Part shown: piece by piece, positions 1 to 8,608 of the stretch
How positions within the stretch are numbered: position 1 is the first letter of the stretch
Layout of the letters: every line of letters starts with the position of its first letter
Source: an uncultured Burkholderiales bacterium
GTDB taxonomy: Bacteria > Pseudomonadota > Gammaproteobacteria > Burkholderiales > Burkholderiaceae_C
Reading direction: 5' to 3'
DNA length: 44,546 bases
Assembly: GCA_903844825.1 (NCBI GenBank)
Contig: CAIMVC010000166.1
Location: forward strand, 1-44,546
The notes under the pieces: generated by a model
The model's input: the letters and a program-made list of their open reading frames with translations, nothing else
What the model was told of the DNA's origin: nothing
Databases searched by the model: none
Position numbers and translations under genes: made by a program

Positions 1-2360
1 GGGTCGGGCAGCAAGAAGTGCCAGATTTCGTCGGGCTGGCGAGGCTGCTGGGCGGTGGCGCGGCGCGGGGCTTCTTCGTGCCAGGCGGGTTTGGCTTTGC
101 CCAGGCTGCTGGCTTTGTAGACCTGGTGGCGGGCACCAATCAGGCTGTTGCCGTTGAACAGCTGGTAGCCAAACCAGGGCACGCGGGCGGGTTTGGGTTG
201 GCCTTGGGCGTCGGTTTCGCCATAGATGGCGTTGAGCCAGATGGACACTTCGGCCAGCTCCACGGCCACGGGGTTCAAGTCCACTCCAAACACATTGCGG
301 TCGGCCAGCACCATGCGGACTTTTTGCAGCTCTTGCGGGTAAATTTCGTGTGGGATGCGGGTTTTGAGTTCGGCTTGTTTGCGCTCCAAATACGCTTCGG
401 CCAGTTGGTTGACGCCTTCGTTCAAGAAGGCCGCGCTGCCCATGGCGGGCTCGCACACCGTCAGCGTGAGGATGTCGTCGGCACACTGGACGCGGTCGCT
501 GCCCAGCAGTTCTTTGAGCGCGTATTTGACCAAGCACTGGGTGAGCACTTGGGGGGTGTAGTAGCTGGCGCTTTTTTGGCGGTCGCGCCCGGCCAGGCGG
601 TAAACGAAGCTGCCACGCGGGTGCTTGCGCAACTGTCGGTGCCCGGCTTCATTGACGTCGTAGACCTTTTCGTCGTCGGTGTAATCACCCAAGCGGCTGG
701 CGGGCACGAACCAGGCGTTGTCGAGCTTGTCGTCGCCGTTGGTCTCGGCGCTGCGGCCACGGGTTTGGCTGTCTTGGGTGTCATCTTCGTTGTCTTCGTC
801 ATCGCTATCACCGTCGCCGCCGTCTGTGGTGCTGCCTTTCTTTTTGCCGGGTTTGACTTCGTACAAGTCTTCGGCGGCAAAGAAGCCTCGGTAGCTGAGC
901 AGGGCTTCGTACACCGCGCCCAGCTGGTTGATAGACAGCAGCTGGTAGCTGACGCGGCCACGGCGCTGGCCTTTGCCTTTTCCCCGGCTGAGCGACATGA
1001 GGCGGATGATGGTTTGCCAGACATGGTTGGGAAACTGCACCTTGGCCAACAGGGGCATGGTGCTTTCGTCGAACAGCCGGCTGTCCAGCGGGGCTAGCGC
1101 GAAGGTGTCTTTGGCTCCGGCGACGGCGTGAATATCGTGCTGGGCGGACAGACCGCAGCCTTGAGCAACAAGACTGAACAGGCGACGCAGGGTCTTGTCA
1201 AAGTAAAGCCCCTCTCTGCCAGCAGGGGTATTGAGGTTTTTCAGCTCCAGGTCGCGCAGGCTCTCCAGGCTGTAGCCTTTGAGGTAGACCTCGCTCTTGG
1301 CGATGGGCACGTAGCCCAGCTCGGGCCGCGCTTCGATGTAGAACATGAAGAGCAGGCGGTAGACCATGCGCAGGCATTCGAGGCTGAGGTCGGCAGGGTC
1401 GAGCTGGTCTTTGCCGCTGAAAAAGCCTTTTTTGCTGTCGCTGGCTTGCTGTCGCAACTGGTTGGCGGCTTCGTTGCCCAGCAGCTCAATGGCTTCGCGC
1501 AGGGCGTGCTTGAGGTCTTCGCTCACGCCAAAGGCGTGTTTGTGGGCGTTTTCGTCCAGCGACTCCAGCAGGCTGTTGCCTTGCCCGGGGGCCAGGCTGG
1601 TTTTGTGAAGCAAGGCGGCGGCAGCTTGCAGGGTGGCCGAGTCTTTGCGGTCGAGGATTTCGGTCCAGTCAAAACGCAGGGCGCGGTTTTGCGGCCACTT
1701 GTAGCGGTCGAGCAGCAGCCATTGGTCCAGGCCCACCAGCAGCACGTAGCGCGGGGCCAAGTCGGCACCGAAGAGGGCTTCGGAGACGATGCTGTCCCAG
1801 CCTTCGCCCACCAAAAGCGTGGGCACTTCGGCCTCGGCGTAGTGCAGGCGGGTGAGTGTGTGGTCAAGCAGATCTTCGGCTTCTTGCCCGGGTTGGTAGG
1901 CGGGGGCGATGGCCAGTTGTGGTGGCTGCATCGCCAACTGAGCAGCACTGGGGGGTGCAGTGGTTTGGCTGCTGGCGTCTTTGGCCAACAGGCTCCACAG
2001 GGGTATGGCCTGCCCGGCCACCAGTTCTACCGGGCGCTGGGCAGCACCAGGCTGGATGCTGTAGCCCAGGGCCTGCAGCAAGCCGGTTTGCAGCTGGGTG
2101 AAGAGCGCGAGTTTTTCGGCGTCGTCTTTGGCGCGGTTGATCTGGCCGCGCAAGGCAAACCATTTTTGCGCCCAGGCTTGCAGGCGTTTGTGGGGCGCGC
2201 GAAAGTTCTCGACACCGGGGTGTTCGGTTTCGGTGGCTTCCCAGGCGTCAAGCTTGGCTTTGATGTCGCCTTTGAAGACCTCAGCCAGGTAGTGGTGACT
2301 GTAAAACTCGTTTTCGTTGGCAATGCCAGCGAAGGTTTGGACGGCGTCGAGTACGGGCAT
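1..2360 (-). CDS. Adenine-specific DNA methyltransferase, Eco57I/DrmMI-like, 3' end cut by window edge
   Basis: An open minus-strand frame runs from ATG at 2360 to the left edge without a stop (786 codons). It shows a SAM-binding motif I (CEPAMGSAAFL, about residue 636), preceded by SYYTP (about 598) and followed by GVDLNPVAVELAEVSIWL (about 687-704), the layout of large Eco57I-type N6-adenine methyltransferases. The catalytic NPPY/F motif should come later and lies outside the window. A strongly acidic linker (about residues 511-530) separates the N-terminal half from the methylase core. The start is 5 bases after the helicase stop, with AGGA upstream, so the two are very probably co-translated. 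With an SNF2 helicase next to it, the best family guess is DrmMI of class 1 DISARM. A BREX PglX-like or stand-alone type IIG-like enzyme is possible. Methyltransferase is secure; the DISARM assignment is inference. Confidence 0.8.
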   Translation of the reverse strand, partial: MPVLDAVQTFAGIANENEFYSHHYLAEVFKGDIKAKLDAWEATETEHPGVENFRAPHKRLQAWAQKWFALRGQINRAKDDAEKLALFTQLQTGLLQALGYSIQPGAAQRPVELVAGQAIPLWSLLAKDASSQTTAPPSAAQLAMQPPQLAIAPAYQPGQEAEDLLDHTLTRLHYAEAEVPTLLVGEGWDSIVSEALFGADLAPRYVLLVGLDQWLLLDRYKWPQNRALRFDWTEILDRKDSATLQAAAALLHKTSLAPGQGNSLLESLDENAHKHAFGVSEDLKHALREAIELLGNEAANQLRQQASDSKKGFFSGKDQLDPADLSLECLRMVYRLLFMFYIEARPELGYVPIAKSEVYLKGYSLESLRDLELKNLNTPAGREGLYFDKTLRRLFSLVAQGCGLSAQHDIHAVAGAKDTFALAPLDSRLFDESTMPLLAKVQFPNHVWQTIIRLMSLSRGKGKGQRRGRVSYQLLSINQLGAVYEALLSYRGFFAAEDLYEVKPGKKKGSTTDGGDGDSDDEDNEDDTQDSQTRGRSAETNGDDKLDNAWFVPASRLGDYTDDEKVYDVNEAGHRQLRKHPRGSFVYRLAGRDRQKSASYYTPQVLTQCLVKYALKELLGSDRVQCADDILTLTVCEPAMGSAAFLNEGVNQLAEAYLERKQAELKTRIPHEIYPQELQKVRMVLADRNVFGVDLNPVAVELAEVSIWLNAIYGETDAQGQPKPARVPWFGYQLFNGNSLIGARHQVYKASSLGKAKPAWHEEAPRRATAQQPRQPDEIWHFLLPD

Positions 2361-2365
2361 AGGGG

Positions 2366-5332
2366 TCAGTTTCCTGCAGTGGGGTGGCACACGGCAGCGA
2401 GCACCTGTATCCAGGGCTTGGGCTCTGTGGTGAGGGTGTCTTGTACCCACTGGCGGTAGTCGTCAAATACGCGACCGATCTGGCGGCTGCGGGCTTCAAA
2501 GCGGCTGCGCTTGACGGTTTCGATCTGGTTTTCGAGGCGCAATTCGAGCTGAACGATTTGCTTGTCTTGCAGGCGTTTCAGGTCGGCCAAGGTGGTGGTC
2601 AGCCGCTCTTCGAGTTGCGCTGCAAATTGCGTTTGCTGCTGTGCCATGTAGCTGTGCATGGCGGACACGGCGTCGGGCAAGGCGGACTGCATGGACGAGA
2701 CGGCCGATTGGTAGGCGGCGTTTTGCCCCCGGTTGGGCATGGCCTTGGCCTGCAGGCCTGCGCGGTCGGCAAAGGTCTCAAAGGGTTCGAGCTTGAATGG
2801 GCCTTGCTCACCCACGCGGGTGACGACTTGCCACTCGACCAGCAAGGGCTGGCCTTTGCGGTTGGGCACCAGGCTCATGAGGATGAAGGCTTGTTCACCG
2901 GGCTGCAGCTTGGCGCTTTGCAACAGCGGTGCACGGTGACGACCAAAGCTGGTGAGCACACGGTCACCCAGCCATTCCATGATGGGGTGCTGGGGCCAGA
3001 GGTAATGCAGACGGGGCCAAGTGTCTTCTTCGGCGTGGGCTTGACGGGCTTGTTCGATGGCGTTGGCCACGCGCTCGCGGTCGGCGCACAAGGCGTAGAG
3101 GTCGTTTTGGGCTTGCGCTTCGCGAGGCAATTGGCGCAGGCGGTCTTGCAAATCCAGCGGGGCGGTGAGGTTGATGATTGACTCTTCATCAGCCTTGGAC
3201 CATTGGCAGACGGTTTCGCCCTGGTTTATCTGGGTGAGCGCGGTGGTGGCGTAGTGGAAGTCGCTTTGGAAAAGTGACTTGGGGTTGTGGATGTGGTCGA
3301 GGCTGGAGCCGGTGTGGGCTGGCGTGCTGGCGGCGGTTGCGCTGGCTGCGCTGTCGGTGCCCGCCGTGGTGCTGGCCGCGTCGCCGCCAAACAGGGTGAG
3401 CAACCAGTCGCCTTCGTTGTCTTGTTTGTTGCTGGCTGATTGGTCGAGGGTGGTTTCGACTTGTTCGGGCGTCAGGCCTTCGGCCATGAAGCTGCTGACT
3501 TTTTCGGCTTCTTTTTCGGGGTCAAAAACATTCAGGAAGGCGGAAGGGTCGCCCAGGTTTTTGTTGGCCTGGTCGTCTTTGTTTTGCAGGATTTCCAGAA
3601 TGCGCAGGTCGCCCTTGATGTGTTCGGTGACGGCTTCGGTAAACAGGTACACGATGTGCGGCTGGTGCTTTTGGCCGTAGCGGTCTACCCGGCCGTTGCG
3701 CTGCTGAAAGACCATGAGCGACCAGGGCAGGTCGAAGTGGACCAGGCGGTGGCTGAAGTAGTGCAGGTTCAGGCCTTCGCTGGCGACGTCGGAGCACAAG
3801 AGCACGCGGATCGGGTCGTCCTGACGGCCAAAGCGTTCGACCATTTCTTGTTGCTCGGTGTCGGGCATGCCACCGTGCAGGATGCCCTGCTGCTTGTCTT
3901 TGAGCTTGAGGTCTTTGGCCAGCTGCTTTTGCAACCAGTTCAGGGTTTCGATGCGCTCAGAAAAGACGACCAGTCGGTCAGCAGGGTCTTGGCTGTTCCA
4001 GCCAAAGTCGGCGCTTTGCAGGTGGGCCAGCAGGCGCTGGTATTTGCTGAAGGCCGTGCTGTCTTGCATCAGCGGGTGGAGGGCGACGATGAAGTCTTGC
4101 AGGTGCGCGACTTCGTTGCCCTCTTCGGCGGTGGAGGCCGTCTTTTGCTGGAGCAGCTGGATGCGTTTATTGGCCGACTCCAATGCGGCAGCGGGGCTGG
4201 AGAAAAGGCCCTTTTGCAGGGCGACGCGTTGCAGCTGCTGCTGTTTGCCGCCTTTGTGTTGGCCGTTTTGCGTGAAGGGGATGGCCAGCAAGGCACGGTA
4301 GGCGGCTTCTTCTTGCGCACTGGCGGCCTGACGCAGGCAGGTGGTGGCGCGCTCCTGGAAGTCAGCAGAGACTTGGTCTTTGATGTCTTTTTTGAAGCGC
4401 CGGATGACCAGGCCTTTGTCTTTGAAGTCTTCGGGGGTGTAGTCGTCGGGGTCAGAAATGGCTGTGGGGTCGAGCAGCGCCATGAGCGATGCAAAGCTGC
4501 GGGCCGAGCCGTCGTGCGGCGTGGCGGACAACAAGATGAGCGTGTCGGACCGGGTGGCCAAGAGGCGGGCGAGCTTGGCACGCTTGGCCAGGCCCATCTC
4601 CCCTGCCCTGGCTGCGACGTTATGGCATTCGTCGATAACGATCATGTCCCACCAGGCGTTTTCGAGGTAGTTGCGATACTCCAGATTGCTCTTGAGCGTG
4701 TCGATGGAGATGATGCTGCGGTCGAAGTGGTTGAAGGGGTTGTGGTTAGCGGGGATGCGGTTGCGCACACGGGCCAGGCCCATAGAATCCAGCCGCACCA
4801 AGGGAATGGAAAAACGGCTCCACCATTCTTTTTGGAACTGGGTGAGCATGGCTTTTTGGGTGACGACCAAAATCCGCTTGCCGCGACCCCGTTGAATCAG
4901 TTCGGTGGCGAGAACCCCAGCTTCGAGGGTTTTGCCCAGACCGACCGAGTCTGCAATCAGGATGCGGGCGCGAGGCTGGTGGAGGGCTTGCAGCGCAGGG
5001 TCGAGCTGGTAGGGCACGACGTTCATCACCCCACGGTGACCCAGGTGGATGCGCGTGTCGTTCGGTACGGTGCGCCGACGCTGGCTCTCCAGGTACAACA
5101 TGGAGGCGTTGTAGTTGGGGCTTTCGTCCGGCACCAGCAGGGTTTCGGCGGGGTCGAGGATTTCGATGTCATCTTCAAGCGCAGTCAGAAACAGGGCCGA
5201 CTGCCCCCGAACTAGGTCGGAAATGCCGTCGCAGGTGAGCAACCAGCCACCATCGGCGGAGGGGTCAACACGGCGAATCAGCCATTCTTCGTCTCGGATC
5301 AGGGCGCGTGCGCCGGGGGCAAACTGCGTCAT
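2366..5332 (-). CDS. SNF2-family helicase, DrmD-like (possible class 1 DISARM)
   Basis: This 988-residue protein is a two-lobed superfamily 2 ATPase. Visible motifs are Walker A GLGKT (131-135), DECH box (234-237), SATP (269-272), the second-lobe VVFSERIETL (455-464), SDVASEGLNL (514-523) and arginine-finger QQRNGRVDRYGQ (543-554). The C-terminal third is charged, with a probable coiled coil near residues 890-950. The protein presumably translocates on DNA; such helicases paired with a methylase gene are typical of phage-defence operons. It is the first gene of a pair with the methyltransferase at 1-2360. No clear Shine-Dalgarno precedes ATG 5332; instead a perfect palindrome lies 14 bases upstream. 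BREX-associated or RapA/HepA-like helicases are alternatives. Helicase identity is firm, system membership moderate. Confidence 0.88.
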   Translation of the reverse strand: MTQFAPGARALIRDEEWLIRRVDPSADGGWLLTCDGISDLVRGQSALFLTALEDDIEILDPAETLLVPDESPNYNASMLYLESQRRRTVPNDTRIHLGHRGVMNVVPYQLDPALQALHQPRARILIADSVGLGKTLEAGVLATELIQRGRGKRILVVTQKAMLTQFQKEWWSRFSIPLVRLDSMGLARVRNRIPANHNPFNHFDRSIISIDTLKSNLEYRNYLENAWWDMIVIDECHNVAARAGEMGLAKRAKLARLLATRSDTLILLSATPHDGSARSFASLMALLDPTAISDPDDYTPEDFKDKGLVIRRFKKDIKDQVSADFQERATTCLRQAASAQEEAAYRALLAIPFTQNGQHKGGKQQQLQRVALQKGLFSSPAAALESANKRIQLLQQKTASTAEEGNEVAHLQDFIVALHPLMQDSTAFSKYQRLLAHLQSADFGWNSQDPADRLVVFSERIETLNWLQKQLAKDLKLKDKQQGILHGGMPDTEQQEMVERFGRQDDPIRVLLCSDVASEGLNLHYFSHRLVHFDLPWSLMVFQQRNGRVDRYGQKHQPHIVYLFTEAVTEHIKGDLRILEILQNKDDQANKNLGDPSAFLNVFDPEKEAEKVSSFMAEGLTPEQVETTLDQSASNKQDNEGDWLLTLFGGDAASTTAGTDSAASATAASTPAHTGSSLDHIHNPKSLFQSDFHYATTALTQINQGETVCQWSKADEESIINLTAPLDLQDRLRQLPREAQAQNDLYALCADRERVANAIEQARQAHAEEDTWPRLHYLWPQHPIMEWLGDRVLTSFGRHRAPLLQSAKLQPGEQAFILMSLVPNRKGQPLLVEWQVVTRVGEQGPFKLEPFETFADRAGLQAKAMPNRGQNAAYQSAVSSMQSALPDAVSAMHSYMAQQQTQFAAQLEERLTTTLADLKRLQDKQIVQLELRLENQIETVKRSRFEARSRQIGRVFDDYRQWVQDTLTTEPKPWIQVLAAVCHPTAGN

Positions 5333-5346
5333 ATGGGTTCGTTTTT

Positions 5347-5362
5347 AGAATAGATCTATTCT
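5347..5362. promoter_or_regulatory. Perfect 16-bp palindrome before the helicase gene (operator candidate)
   Basis: AGAATAGATCTATTCT is an uninterrupted perfect palindrome ending 14 bases before the helicase ATG. Its AT-richness contrasts with the surroundings, and its place at the transcript start or leader suits a repressor site. No regulator gene for it is visible in the window. Confidence 0.45.
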
Positions 5363-5500
5363 TGCCTAAGTACCTTTGATTAAGCTTGGAAAGGCGCTAC
5401 TTAAGTGCTTGCTTGGCACGATCAAGGGTATTCACTGAAACAAAGCTGCCTAAATAGACCTCGTGCACATAGAGGCATGGCAGAGAGCCCCCTTCCGTAA

Positions 5501-5523
5501 TTGGCTGTCAGGCTCACAGCCAA
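5501..5523 (-). terminator. Hairpin downstream of the CHASE2 kinase gene
   Basis: TTGGCTGT and ACAGCCAA form a perfect 8-bp stem with a 7-base loop, 37 bases after the kinase stop at 5560. No T-run follows on either strand, so this is at best an imperfect terminator. The rest of 5363-5559 shows no gene or clear signal. Confidence 0.3.
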
Positions 5524-5559
5524 GCCTTGCTCCCCTGGTGGCGATGCAAAGCCAGGGTT

Positions 5560-7833
5560 TCAAGTGACTACCAAACAGGGCAGGTGAATGAACACCCGGG
5601 CCTGGCCGGACTTGGGAATATCCAGGCGCAGCTGGCCCTGATGCCGGTGAATGACGGTGCTGACAAAATCAAGGCCCAGGCCAAAACCTTGCGTGATGAC
5701 GCTTTGGTCAACTTTGAGTTTGTCGCTGGCTACCGTGTTGCTGATGATGATGTCCACCTGGGGCGATTCGACGCTGCCGCCCTGCTGCAGTTCGACCAAC
5801 ACTTCCGTGCCCGGCTCGCCGTATTTGATGGCGTTGAGCAGCAAGTTCAGCAAGGCCCTGACCATCAACTGGCTGGCCACTTGAACAAAGAAAAAGCACT
5901 CGCTGCCGCGCACATGGAGCTGCATGCCACGCAGTGCCGCGAGGTCTTGCGCCTGGGACACAGCGTCGTCGACGATGTCGTCAATCAGGCGTTCTGACAG
6001 TTGCAGGGTTTCGCCATGCGCCCGACTTTCAATCAAAAAGCCGTCCATGAGGCGCATCAGCTCATTGGCGTGGCTGATGATGCGCTGTATGCTGCGCTCG
6101 GCCTGCTCGCCCGATTGGGGCTGCGGCTGCGACTGGCCACGCATCTGGCTGGTGACCGCCAGGATGGACGCCACGGGTGTGCGCATGTCATGCGACAAAA
6201 AGCCCAGTGCCTGATCGCGCTGGGTCTGGTAGCGCCGCAGGTCGGTCACGTCCACAAGGGTGAGCAAGCGAAAAAAGCGTTGCCCTGCGGCTGCGACCTG
6301 GGCCGTCTTGACGTACACATGGCGCGCACCCGACGGTGTCGGGATCTGCACGGTGGTGTCGGCATTGGCCAGGGCCGTGCGATTGAACTGTTCCCAGCTT
6401 TGCACGGGCTGACCCAGGCGCCCCAGCAGCTCGGCAAGCGAATTGACCGGTGCCATCGGCAGCGAGTCCCCCTCTTGGCTCCACAGGTCACGCATCGCCT
6501 GGTTGGCCTGCAGCAGCTGGTCCTGCGAGTCCAGAACGGCGACGGGCTCGGGAATGTGCCGCAAGATTTGTTCGAGCAGCAGCAGGTGCTCGCCCTGCAA
6601 GTCAATCGCGCGGTCCAGCCGGTCGGTGTAGTAGTCAACGATGTTGCCGGGGGCATTGTTGTTGATTGCAAAGTTCTGATTGCGCACCTCGTCCACCGGC
6701 AAGTTGGCGGTCTTCTGGTGCATGAAGTGCACCGCCCGATCGAGCCGCCGCCAGGCCCAGAAAAGCCAGAGCAAAGCCGTCGTGACCCACAAGGGTGCAA
6801 TGTCAAACCACCAATTGGCCTGCCGCAGCAGCAGGTAAGACAGGCCCACCAGGCTGACCAGGACAATGGAACCCAGTAGCATGACTTGCCGCAGGCGCAG
6901 CAGGTACAAGGCGAGTTGGAGCATCAGCACGGCAGCACAGCTCAGGCCAAACACCATGGTCTGCGGCACCAGCCGTATCCATTGATCCCGAATTCCTGCG
7001 TTGAGGGCACTGGCCAAAATGGCGACGCCGGGTGTGGCCGAGCCGGACGCGCCCGAATAAATGGTCGCATGCTGGTCGCCCAGGGCGGGATCGGTGACGC
7101 CCAGCAGCAGCCACTTGTTGCGCAGGTCGGGCAGCGCAAAGTCCGGGTTGAGGGCGTCGAGCAGGGAGATGGTTGTAAAGCCCACAAAGGGATCGACCAT
7201 GCGAAAGCGCAAGTACTCGTCAGCCAGCAAGGCCGGCGCGTACGCTCGTCCGCCCGCTTTGAGCATGGCCAATGAAAAATGGTCCATGCCGAAAAACCGG
7301 GCTTGAACGCCGCGAATCACACCGTCCGGATCAAAGCGGACATGAATATGCCCCTGACCAGCGCTGGCCGCAGCCAGGGCCGGCAGGGGGAGCTGCCAGT
7401 TCCGAGTCTCTGGGGCCGGGACATCTGCTGTTCTGGGCGCGGGCGCCAGCACGTAGGGCAAGACCACCGGCACGCGCGCCAGTTCGATGGCGAGCTTGGC
7501 GTCGTGCACGCCAGCATCAAAAAAGAGCAAGTCAATGCCCAGGACCAAAGGGGGACGGTCCGCGCTGGCGAGCCGATCGATCAAGGCCGCGTAGTGGTTT
7601 CGGGGGATAGGCCATGGCCCCAAGGCCTTGCGGGTGCGCTCGTCAATGGCAATGACGACGATGTCAGGCGAGGCCTGAAAACGCTGGGAAAGACTGAATT
7701 GATCGTAGAGCCGATTGCCAATGGCTCGCCCGGTGTCCGTCCAGGCGAGCACGCTCAGCACGACCAGGGCCAGCGCAGTGGTCAGCAGCCATTCCCCGGA
7801 TAGCCGAGCCCGCCAGTGGCGCTGCATTTTCAC
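5560..7833 (-). CDS. CHASE2-domain sensor histidine kinase
   Basis: The 757-residue membrane kinase has an N-terminal transmembrane helix (about 15-32), an extracytoplasmic CHASE2 sensor (about 40-310, with IAIDERTRKALGPWP), three closely spaced membrane helices (about 310-365), a coiled linker, a PAS-like domain (about 425-530), a HisKA domain with phosphoacceptor H548 in LSHDMRTP, and a HATPase domain with N-box (LLNAIKYGEPG) and G-box (GFGLGLDFV). It is the last gene of the type I secretion operon, 28 bases after the response regulator, so it presumably senses an envelope signal that controls secretion or the secreted product. The start may be GTG 7833 or ATG 7827; neither has a clear ribosome site. 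Confidence 0.9.
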   Translation of the reverse strand: MKMQRHWRARLSGEWLLTTALALVVLSVLAWTDTGRAIGNRLYDQFSLSQRFQASPDIVVIAIDERTRKALGPWPIPRNHYAALIDRLASADRPPLVLGIDLLFFDAGVHDAKLAIELARVPVVLPYVLAPAPRTADVPAPETRNWQLPLPALAAASAGQGHIHVRFDPDGVIRGVQARFFGMDHFSLAMLKAGGRAYAPALLADEYLRFRMVDPFVGFTTISLLDALNPDFALPDLRNKWLLLGVTDPALGDQHATIYSGASGSATPGVAILASALNAGIRDQWIRLVPQTMVFGLSCAAVLMLQLALYLLRLRQVMLLGSIVLVSLVGLSYLLLRQANWWFDIAPLWVTTALLWLFWAWRRLDRAVHFMHQKTANLPVDEVRNQNFAINNNAPGNIVDYYTDRLDRAIDLQGEHLLLLEQILRHIPEPVAVLDSQDQLLQANQAMRDLWSQEGDSLPMAPVNSLAELLGRLGQPVQSWEQFNRTALANADTTVQIPTPSGARHVYVKTAQVAAAGQRFFRLLTLVDVTDLRRYQTQRDQALGFLSHDMRTPVASILAVTSQMRGQSQPQPQSGEQAERSIQRIISHANELMRLMDGFLIESRAHGETLQLSERLIDDIVDDAVSQAQDLAALRGMQLHVRGSECFFFVQVASQLMVRALLNLLLNAIKYGEPGTEVLVELQQGGSVESPQVDIIISNTVASDKLKVDQSVITQGFGLGLDFVSTVIHRHQGQLRLDIPKSGQARVFIHLPCLVVT

Positions 7834-7861
7834 TTGACGCAGTGATCTGCTTGACCCGACC

Positions 7862-8608
7862 CTAGCTGGCGTCGAGGTCGGCCGGAATGGCGATCAGCTG
7901 GTAACCGTAGCCATGAATGGAGCGCAGGCGTATGGCCGAGGATCCATTGAGTGCCAGGCGGGAACGGATGCGGGAAATATGCACGTCAAGGGTGCGCGAG
8001 AAGGAGTCGTCTTCCCGGCCCCAGACCTCTTGCATCAGCCGCTGGCGTGACAGCGATCGGTCTGGGTTTTCAAACAAAAACCGGGCCAGCTCGAACTCCT
8101 TGCCCGAAAACTGGGCTTGCCCGCCGCTCCAGGAGATGCTGCGGTTCAAAGGCTCAAAGGTGTAACCCAGATAGGTCACCGGGCCACTGCCCTGCTTGGC
8201 CGGGTAGGCGCGCCGCTGCAGGGAGGAAATACGGGCCATGAATTCAGCCGGGCGCAAGGGCTTGACGCAGTAGTCTTCGGCGCCGGCTTCAAGCGCCGCA
8301 ACAATGGCCTGCTCGTCATGCAGGGAGGTCAAAAAAATCACAGGCGTGGTCAATTGATGGACCGTGCGCAACTGCTTGAGAACGCTCAAGCCATCTTGAT
8401 CGGGCAGCTTCCAGTCAAAGACCAGCAGGTCAAAGGTCTGCCGCGAGAGGTCGTTGAGGAAAGCCCGCCCCGTGCCATAGATGATGCCGCCGTGGCCCTG
8501 CATCTGAATGACTTCCAGGACATGTTGTGCCAGTGAAACCTCGTCCTCGAGGATCCCTATCAACATCGGCGAAGCTGTAGCGGGACGAAATTGCTGCATG
8601 GGGTTCAC
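7862..8608 (-). CDS. OmpR/PhoB-type response regulator of the secretion operon
   Basis: The protein has a receiver domain (about 15-130) with the acidic pair in LEDE, phosphoacceptor D65 in VFDWKLPD, the conserved T in FLTS and K in CVKP, then a winged-helix DNA-binding domain (about 140-245) ending in SIHGYGYQL. It is the expected partner of the CHASE2 kinase that follows. The GTG start at 8608 overlaps the HlyD-like gene's TGA as GTGA, which indicates translational coupling; an in-frame ATG at 8599 is the alternative. Having the regulator inside the secretion operon suggests autoregulation or control of an unlinked substrate gene. The target is not visible here. Confidence 0.92.
   Translation of the reverse strand: MNPMQQFRPATASPMLIGILEDEVSLAQHVLEVIQMQGHGGIIYGTGRAFLNDLSRQTFDLLVFDWKLPDQDGLSVLKQLRTVHQLTTPVIFLTSLHDEQAIVAALEAGAEDYCVKPLRPAEFMARISSLQRRAYPAKQGSGPVTYLGYTFEPLNRSISWSGGQAQFSGKEFELARFLFENPDRSLSRQRLMQEVWGREDDSFSRTLDVHISRIRSRLALNGSSAIRLRSIHGYGYQLIAIPADLDAS

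Noticed and set aside
18..2459. Long plus-strand open frames (359 and 443 codons)
   Set aside because: They lie antisense to the continuous methyltransferase frame, lack recognisable motifs and arise from GC-biased codon use.
3440..5215. 591-codon plus-strand frame
   Set aside because: It is fully antisense to the helicase with its intact motifs, and its translation resembles no family.
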